In this document: piece by piece, positions 32,698 to 37,347 of the stretch
Layout of the letters: the number at the start of each line of letters is the position of its first letter
Numbering within the stretch: the first letter of the stretch is position 1
Source of the DNA: an uncultured Verrucomicrobiales bacterium
Lineage (GTDB): Bacteria > Verrucomicrobiota > Verrucomicrobiia > Verrucomicrobiales > DEV007
Length of the DNA stretch: 37,347 nt
Direction: 5' to 3'
Assembly (NCBI GenBank): GCA_913058215.1
Contig: CAJXQE010000023.1
Span: 1-37,347, forward strand
Translations under genes and position numbers: made by a program
Notes under the pieces: generated by a model
What the model was told of the DNA's origin: nothing
Database searches by the model: none
What the model saw: the letters and a program-made list of their open reading frames with translations, nothing else

Positions 32698-34875
32698 CTA
32701 TTTATCGCTTGTATAGCCAGGTCGGTGATCGGTGATAAAGCGACTCGGTGAAAAATAAGTAGTTTCATCGCGAGGGTAGAGATCTCTCCTGATCTTGACA
32801 TCAAGGCGTTTGCGGATCTCCAGGTGAAGGTGTGTCGTATACATTCCCTCGTTATTTCCCATCGTTCCTATCTTGTCACCGCGCCTCACAAGATCACCGA
32901 CGGAGACCTCTCGCTTTTGCAAATGTCCGTAGAACGAATCGATATAGCGAACCTCTCCGCCCTCAGCGTAGGCGTGCCTTACGATGATGATATTGCCCCA
33001 TCCACGCTTCTCGTTTTGTGAGTGAACGACAAGTCCGTCGCCAATCGCATAGATCGGATCACCGAGAGGTGTCTCATCACCATCAAGGCCTGTCCAATCA
33101 TCACCCAGATGACCGTTTGCCTCGAACCCCTCTGACAATTGATACCCCTCGGCGTCAGGATTTTCGAAGGGATAGTCGAAGCCATCCGCTATCTGCACCG
33201 GTACTTTGAGACCGTCCACCACAGCGACCCGGGGAGCGTCCGCTACTAGATCGCGTCCCTCCTTGCCGCGGAGGCGCTTGATCGCGGCGACAATACGCTG
33301 AGCGACTTTCAATCGAAACGCAGGATCAGTAATCGCAGCCCGGTCCAGAGGGTTTGAAAGGATACCAGCGTCCAGATGCACGGTAGGGATCGAGCTGCTC
33401 CTGAGTAGCAGGAATTTCGCTGATCTCAGTTCTTGAAACGGTATATCTTCCAACTGACTCAGCTCATCCTTGATCAATTCCGCGAGCATCGACTGGTTCA
33501 ATTCTTCACGTTCCGGATGGAATACATTGAACCCGCGATCTGCTTTGTCCCCACTGGAACCAACATGGAGGGTAAGGGAAATCGCTTCCTTTTGTTTTTT
33601 GACACCAAGTTTTCGGGCAAGAGCCGAACGGGTGGCCAAGGGGACGAAAACATCTTCCTCCCGGGTCATGATGACATTGAAGCCTTCGTCCTTGAGTAGT
33701 TGCTCAACCTTCTTCGTCAGCAAGAGGTTAAGCTCCGCTTCCGTGACATCGCCAGACCTTGCGCCTGGATCCTTTCCGCCGTGGCCAGCATCAAGGACAA
33801 CCGTATCGAACCGCATTCCCTTAAAAACTCGTTCCTCAGTGTTGGGCGTTTGCGCGTTGGCCACGGCGAGCCCGATTGGCATCAAGAGCACCGAGGATAG
33901 AACGGCACCATGTATCCATCGGCGCACGTTTTTTCGATTCGTCGTGTCGGATGCGATTCGGGTCAGCCGCGTTTCGAGATTTCCGACATTCGCCATACCG
34001 AGATGAGAGGGGCCGGGGCGGGACGAACTCGCCAGGGACAGAACAAGGTGTGCATAACGACTTCGATCATTCCCGGTGGATGATTCGACGACCAGATCAT
34101 CGCAGGCGTGCTCGCATTCGATTTGGAGCTTCCTCACCATTAACCATGCAATTGGATTCCACCACTGCATCGCTTGCAGCCATTGGCCGAAACCCAGAGT
34201 GAGCGCATCGCGGCGACGAACGTGAGCGAGTTCGTGGCGGAGCACATCCAGTATCGTCTCATCCGTCCAAGCTTGAGCATCGTTCGGCAGGATGATACAT
34301 GCCGGGAAAGTTCCCCATGTCATCGGCGGCAGTGATTTACCAAGCGGCCCAAGGTGAATTCGGCAATTTGGAGCTCCCTGGATTGAGTCGGCCAGATCGC
34401 GAATCCTTCCCTCAGCCTGACTGCAAATCCCGGTGAGTCGGAAGAGACGGAACTGAGCAATTACGATACGCAACCCCAGGAAGAGAAAACCGGCAACTGC
34501 CAGAATCAAAGATGCACTCAGACCGAATCGAGTCAGTGCCCCCCAATCCAGTCTGTGCTGCATTTTCGCAGCCGCGTTGACTGGCATTGCAGCACTTGCA
34601 TCAGCGGAATCCGCCCCAATCGTCGAGATGGAATTCGGAAGCGCAGCTGGCAGTGTCCACGAGATCTCCTTATTGGATCTCGTCAAATGAACCGCAAGAT
34701 CGACAATCAGCATCGTGAAGATCAGTGCCATCCCGGCCACGATAATGAGATGACGGACCGACGCCGAGGCGCGACGCAAACTGCCCAACAAAGCAAGAAC
34801 AGCCAGTCCGATGGCAAGTGAGCGAAGTGTCCAGATTAGAAGTCCGGCTGCGATCGATTCGATGCTATCGTTCAT
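32698..34875 (-). CDS. M56 (BlaR1-like) antirepressor fused to amidase_3 and M23 peptidase domains
   Basis: 725 residues. N-terminal membrane helices (about 12-33, 40-63, 118-140) and a gluzincin domain with HELAH (His214, Glu215, His218) form the BlaR1/MecR1-type M56 protease; another helix follows near 325-345. The ectodomain is not the usual penicillin-binding sensor. Residues about 355-540 are an N-acetylmuramoyl-L-alanine amidase (amidase_3): His365 in LDAGHGGKDPG, Glu379 and His437 as zinc ligands, but the catalytic Glu of 'EAGFLSN' is Asp502 (LDAGILSN). Residues about 585-700 are an M23/LytM domain with HxGxD (His589, Asp593), His651 and HLH (His682, His684). It overlaps the BlaI-type repressor gene by 4 bp. 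Likely a cell-wall sensor that cleaves the repressor. Confidence 0.88.
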   Translation of the reverse strand: MNDSIESIAAGLLIWTLRSLAIGLAVLALLGSLRRASASVRHLIIVAGMALIFTMLIVDLAVHLTRSNKEISWTLPAALPNSISTIGADSADASAAMPVNAAAKMQHRLDWGALTRFGLSASLILAVAGFLFLGLRIVIAQFRLFRLTGICSQAEGRIRDLADSIQGAPNCRIHLGPLGKSLPPMTWGTFPACIILPNDAQAWTDETILDVLRHELAHVRRRDALTLGFGQWLQAMQWWNPIAWLMVRKLQIECEHACDDLVVESSTGNDRSRYAHLVLSLASSSRPGPSHLGMANVGNLETRLTRIASDTTNRKNVRRWIHGAVLSSVLLMPIGLAVANAQTPNTEERVFKGMRFDTVVLDAGHGGKDPGARSGDVTEAELNLLLTKKVEQLLKDEGFNVIMTREEDVFVPLATRSALARKLGVKKQKEAISLTLHVGSSGDKADRGFNVFHPEREELNQSMLAELIKDELSQLEDIPFQELRSAKFLLLRSSSIPTVHLDAGILSNPLDRAAITDPAFRLKVAQRIVAAIKRLRGKEGRDLVADAPRVAVVDGLKVPVQIADGFDYPFENPDAEGYQLSEGFEANGHLGDDWTGLDGDETPLGDPIYAIGDGLVVHSQNEKRGWGNIIIVRHAYAEGGEVRYIDSFYGHLQKREVSVGDLVRRGDKIGTMGNNEGMYTTHLHLEIRKRLDVKIRRDLYPRDETTYFSPSRFITDHRPGYTSDK

Positions 34876-35276
34876 TGTCCTTCCTCCTTTGTCCCACTCG
34901 TTTCGGTTGTGCTGGCAATCAGACTGCGAAGACGTTCTACTTCCGACTCGGGCAAATTTTCAGGCTGGGAAAAATGTGCGGCAAGTGCCGAAACCATCGA
35001 GCCGTCGAAGAAGGTTTCCACCACGTGCTGAAGGGCATCGGTGCCCTCGACCTCCCGGTCCGAGGTCGCCTCGTAGATGAACTCGCGCCCTTCTTTCCCC
35101 TTGCGAACGATTTCCCCTTTGTTCTCCAGGATCTGAAGAGAAGAGCGAACCGCGTTACCGGTTGGTGCGCTGCTCATTTGCTCCCGGATCGCGGAACAGG
35201 TCGCACCTTTAAGATGGAAAATGATGTCGAGAATCTCACGTTCTCGTCGGGACAGGTCGTTTCGTCGCATCGTCAT
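34872..35276 (-). CDS. BlaI/MecI/CopY-type transcriptional repressor
   Basis: 134 residues (M3, at 35270, is the alternative start and fits the family better: MRRNDLSRREREILDIIFHL). Winged-helix DNA-binding domain at about 5-75 with TCSAIREQMSSAPTGNAVRS, then SLQILENKGEIVRKG, followed by a short dimerisation tail. These repressors bind dyads in promoters and are released when a BlaR1/MecR1-type M56 protease is activated; here the partner gene overlaps by 4 bp (ATGA). Two operator-like dyads lie directly upstream of the start, consistent with autoregulation. The length is normal for the family. Confidence 0.9.
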   Translation of the reverse strand: MTMRRNDLSRREREILDIIFHLKGATCSAIREQMSSAPTGNAVRSSLQILENKGEIVRKGKEGREFIYEATSDREVEGTDALQHVVETFFDGSMVSALAAHFSQPENLPESEVERLRSLIASTTETSGTKEEGQ

Positions 35277-35280
35277 GATT

Positions 35281-35296
35281 CACTGAATTTTCAGTG
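35281..35296. promoter_or_regulatory. Operator-like dyad O1, 4 bp from the repressor start
   Basis: cactgaa-tt-ttcagtg, a perfect 7-bp dyad. It would overlap the leader and any ribosome site of the minus-strand repressor gene. BlaI/MecI-type operators are similar-sized dyads, but with a different consensus (TACTACA-type). Confidence 0.6.
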
Positions 35297-35319
35297 TTTC
35301 CGTGAAATTGCAAATGAAA

Positions 35320-35335
35320 AACTGAAATTCCCGTG
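35320..35335. promoter_or_regulatory. Operator-like dyad O2 (imperfect)
   Basis: aactgaaattcccgtg matches O1 at 12 of 16 positions, 39 bp centre to centre from it. Paired dyads on one face of the helix would fit cooperative repressor binding and control of the repressor, and perhaps of the divergent gene at 35627. Confidence 0.45.
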
Positions 35336-35626
35336 TTTAAAAGTGAATGCCGGCATGCTGCGGCACCATCATTTTTGAGCTTCTGAAAGTAGGCGACGGA
35401 CCCGGCAGCTGTCAGACGGGCCATTCCGTCCCCAAGCACGAAGATTTCGCGGCGGCGTGTAACCGACCTATCTGGTTTCCCAAGAAGGGTGTGAGGGCGC
35501 GGCACAAACCCACGTCCCGAACGAGCCCGGTCGCACGGGCTGCACTTCCTCCATTCTGCTAAGACGGAATAAACGGAGGGCGTGAGAAAGCGAAACAAGA
35601 AAAGTAAACACAACTAACAATACTCG

Positions 35627-36076
35627 ATGAAAAACAAGATCCATACTATCAGAACTACCCTGGCCGCGCTTGTCGCCGGCCTTTCCCTTGTCACCAGCGC
35701 CGCTCTTGCCGACGCACCCCTGAAAACCGCTCTCGACCTTGATATCGATCAGGCGGCGCAGGTAGATACCATCCAGAAAAATTCGCGCGATGCCGTCCGG
35801 CCCGTGCGTGGAGAATTAAAACGGGAGGAGCGCGCCCTTCGACGAGCCAAAACCGGGAACGACGCCGAAGCGATCGCAAAACAGGAGAAAGCCATCGAAC
35901 CGCTTCATCGAAAGCTCGCTGAGATTTTTGAGAGCGAGGCCGAAGAGATTCGAGCACTTCTAAGTCCTGAGCAAAAGATCAAATACAAGAAACACCTCAA
36001 AGAGCGCGACGAAATGGTCGGAAGTTCCCGCGACGTGAAAGAAATCAAAAAATCGGAAGAGAAAACGGCAGAATAG
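35627..36076 (+). CDS. Spy/CpxP-like periplasmic protein
   Basis: 149 residues. Signal peptide (MKNKIHTIRTTLAALVAGLS to about ALAD), then a charged, all-helical body: DLDIDQAAQVDTIQKNSRDA, ELKREERALRRAKTGND, and LHRKLAEIFESEAEEIRALL with LSPEQKIKYKKHL, the LTxxQ-like 'LSPEQ' repeat of Spy/CpxP/ZraP proteins. These act as envelope-stress chaperones or sensors and bind metal in some members. It is divergent from the repressor/M56 operon across 350 bp that hold the two dyads, so it may be under the same control (inference). A strong terminator follows it. Confidence 0.7.
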   Translation: MKNKIHTIRTTLAALVAGLSLVTSAALADAPLKTALDLDIDQAAQVDTIQKNSRDAVRPVRGELKREERALRRAKTGNDAEAIAKQEKAIEPLHRKLAEIFESEAEEIRALLSPEQKIKYKKHLKERDEMVGSSRDVKEIKKSEEKTAE

Positions 36077-36140
36077 CAAGTTGGCCAGTGCATCCATAGA
36101 GCGCGGGAGAACGAAGCGCCTGCCAATCGCGCCCATCTTT

Positions 36141-36169
36141 ACGAACCGGATCCCAAGGATCCGGTTCGT
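36141..36169 (+). terminator. Strong Rho-independent terminator
   Basis: acgaaccggatcc-caa-ggatccggttcgt: a perfect 13-bp stem with a 3-nt loop, then tgtttctc. It lies 65 bp past the Spy-like stop and ends that transcript. Confidence 0.9.
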
Positions 36170-36268
36170 TTGTTTCTCAAGTTCATTTGGGGGGCAGGCG
36201 AAAGACGCCGGAATCCCGCATACAGGAATATTGCTTCGACAGTCCGAAAGCGATATCTTCAACTCACC

Positions 36269-37301
36269 ATGCCACCGACCAGAAGAAAGTTCATCGCCGC
36301 CGCTCCTGTTCTATCCATGCTGGGAACTGCGTCGGCTTCAGTCCGCGAAGAAAACACGAACACTGGGACGACTGACTGGCAGTTAACTCGGGTGAAGATC
36401 AACGAGGGGGAATACCGAACTTCGCTTATCGAGGGCTACGCATCACGACAGTCACTCTTTCCAGGAGAAGAGATTTCGTTCTTTGTTAGCACCAAACCGG
36501 AACGGAAATTTACGATCGATCTTTATCGGATGGGCTACTACGAAGGGACCGGTGGACGCCACATGGCTCAGCTCGGACCGTTCCCTGGAAAAACTCAGGA
36601 GGTACCGGAAATCGGCGATAAACGAATCCGGGAATGTCAGTGGGAGGAAACGACCGCGTTCACTGTTCCTGCTGACTGGCCAAGTGGCGTTTACCTGGGG
36701 AAGCTGACTACGATTTCTGAAGAGGCCTCCGATCCCTATTGGCAAAGCTATATCATTTTTGTAGTCAAATCGGCAAAGCCAACCGACGTCGTTTTTCAGG
36801 TCAGCGACAATACCTGGCAAGCCTACAATCGCTGGCCGGTGAACGAATCTCTTTATACCAATCCCGATGGGGCTCAGGCTCCCGGTGTCGCCGTGAGTTT
36901 CGATCGCCCCTATGGCAAGTATGTCCAAATATTCGACAATCCGCTATCGATCGGATCGGGGGAGTTTTTGTTGTGGGAATTTCCGCTCTGTTATTGGTTG
37001 GAAAAAGAAGGCTACGAAGTCAGCTATGTTTCAAACAGCGATCTGGTCGATGGCAAGGCAATTGAAGGTGCCAAAGTTTTTCTCAGCGTTGGTCATGACG
37101 AATACTGGGATACCAAACAATACGAGACGATCCGCGCTGCGATCGAGAAGGGGATGAGTGTGTTATGGCTTTGCGGGAACTCGGTCTTTATCGATTCTCC
37201 ATTCACTCCTTCTTCCAAGGGGACTGCCAATCGGATCATCGAACGACGAGGATGTTATGGAGAGTTGAGGCAGGACGAAACGGAGATGTACAGTCGAATA
37301 C
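36269..37301 (+). CDS. N,N-dimethylformamidase beta-subunit-like protein, 3' truncated
   Basis: The frame is open from ATG 36269 to the adapter, 344 residues of a longer protein. A Tat-type leader (PPTRRKFIAAAPVLSMLGTA, then SAS) is followed by an Ig-like/carbohydrate-binding-like N-terminal region (FTIDLYRMGYYEGTGGRH, FTVPADWPSGVYLGKL). The signature of the C-terminal domain of N,N-dimethylformamidase large subunits is then seen: QVSDNTWQAYNRW and VGHDEYWD, with the latter being the family hallmark. It is an exported, presumably iron-binding amidohydrolase-like protein, but the actual substrate is not known and many relatives are annotated only by this domain. It ends at a library adapter, so it is incomplete, not broken. 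Confidence 0.8.
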
Positions 37302-37347
37302 CTGTCTCTTATACACATCTCCGAGCCCACGAGACCGAGGCTGATCT
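37302..37347 (+). other. Untrimmed Nextera i7 adapter
   Basis: 37302-37320 is the reverse mosaic end (ctgtctcttatacacatct), 37321-37335 the Read 2 arm, 37336-37343 (cgaggctg) a standard i7 index, and 37344-37347 the start of the P7 arm. It is not genomic. Confidence 0.97.

Noticed and set aside
1-37347. CRISPR array
   Set aside because: No regularly spaced short repeats and no cas genes were seen; the only repeats are the three 70-bp copies several kb apart and the 27-bp pair.

Overview
This 37.3 kb stretch looks like one assembled contig, not an arbitrary slice. Both ends run into untrimmed Illumina Nextera adapter sequence (1-49 and 37302-37347), so the first and last genes are cut by the library or assembly. 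The gene content suggests a PVC-group bacterium, Verrucomicrobiota more likely than Planctomycetota. The reasons are secreted quinoprotein-like beta-propellers, a YVTN/cytochrome giant protein, a family-10-like glycosidase, a small ECF sigma factor with translationally coupled partners, an integrase of the type with an 'AGIRAEEIGRL' box, and many starts without a clear Shine-Dalgarno. No rRNA or marker gene is present, so the assignment is an inference.

Layout. (1) 50-7118, GC-rich: the end of a PQQ-type quinoprotein, a secreted alpha/beta hydrolase, a YVTN-propeller/di-haem/IPT/ankyrin protein, a second PQQ-like propeller and an RND/HlyD-type adaptor cut off at residue 122. (2) 7118-15099, visibly AT-richer: a block bounded and split by three copies of a ~70 bp repeat. 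It holds an ABC exporter membrane domain without its ATPase, two DUF6916-like proteins, two paralogous GNAT acetyltransferases, a phage-tail-collar (MdpB-type) protein, and a secreted CHAT protease with three N-terminal tandem repeats. (3) 15.7-20.36 kb: two overlapping genes of unknown function, a tyrosine integrase, and the 3' half of a tRNA-Leu(UAA) that looks like an attachment-site scar. (4) 21.0-27.7 kb: a SulP-STAS-DabA fusion followed by DabB, a predicted inorganic-carbon accumulation system. (5) 28.1-32.7 kb: a secreted glycosidase-like protein, then an ECF sigma factor / membrane protein / HtrA-like protease operon with 4-bp overlaps. A 27-bp near-identical direct repeat lies at each edge of this cassette. 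(6) 32.7-36.2 kb: a BlaI-type repressor overlapping a BlaR1-like M56 metalloprotease fused to an amidase_3 domain and an M23 (LytM) domain, two operator-like dyads, and a divergent Spy/CpxP-like periplasmic protein. (7) 36.27 kb to the end: a Tat-exported N,N-dimethylformamidase-beta-like protein, cut by the adapter.

The strongest candidates for an undescribed system are the BlaI / M56-amidase-M23 pair, where a peptidoglycan-hydrolase-like ectodomain sits where BlaR1 has its beta-lactam sensor; the single-chain SulP-DabA transporter; and the tail-collar/DUF6916/GNAT/ABC cluster. The repeat-bounded junction at 7118-7190 joins two gene fragments and may be a real recombination scar or a misassembly, so linkage across it should be treated with care.
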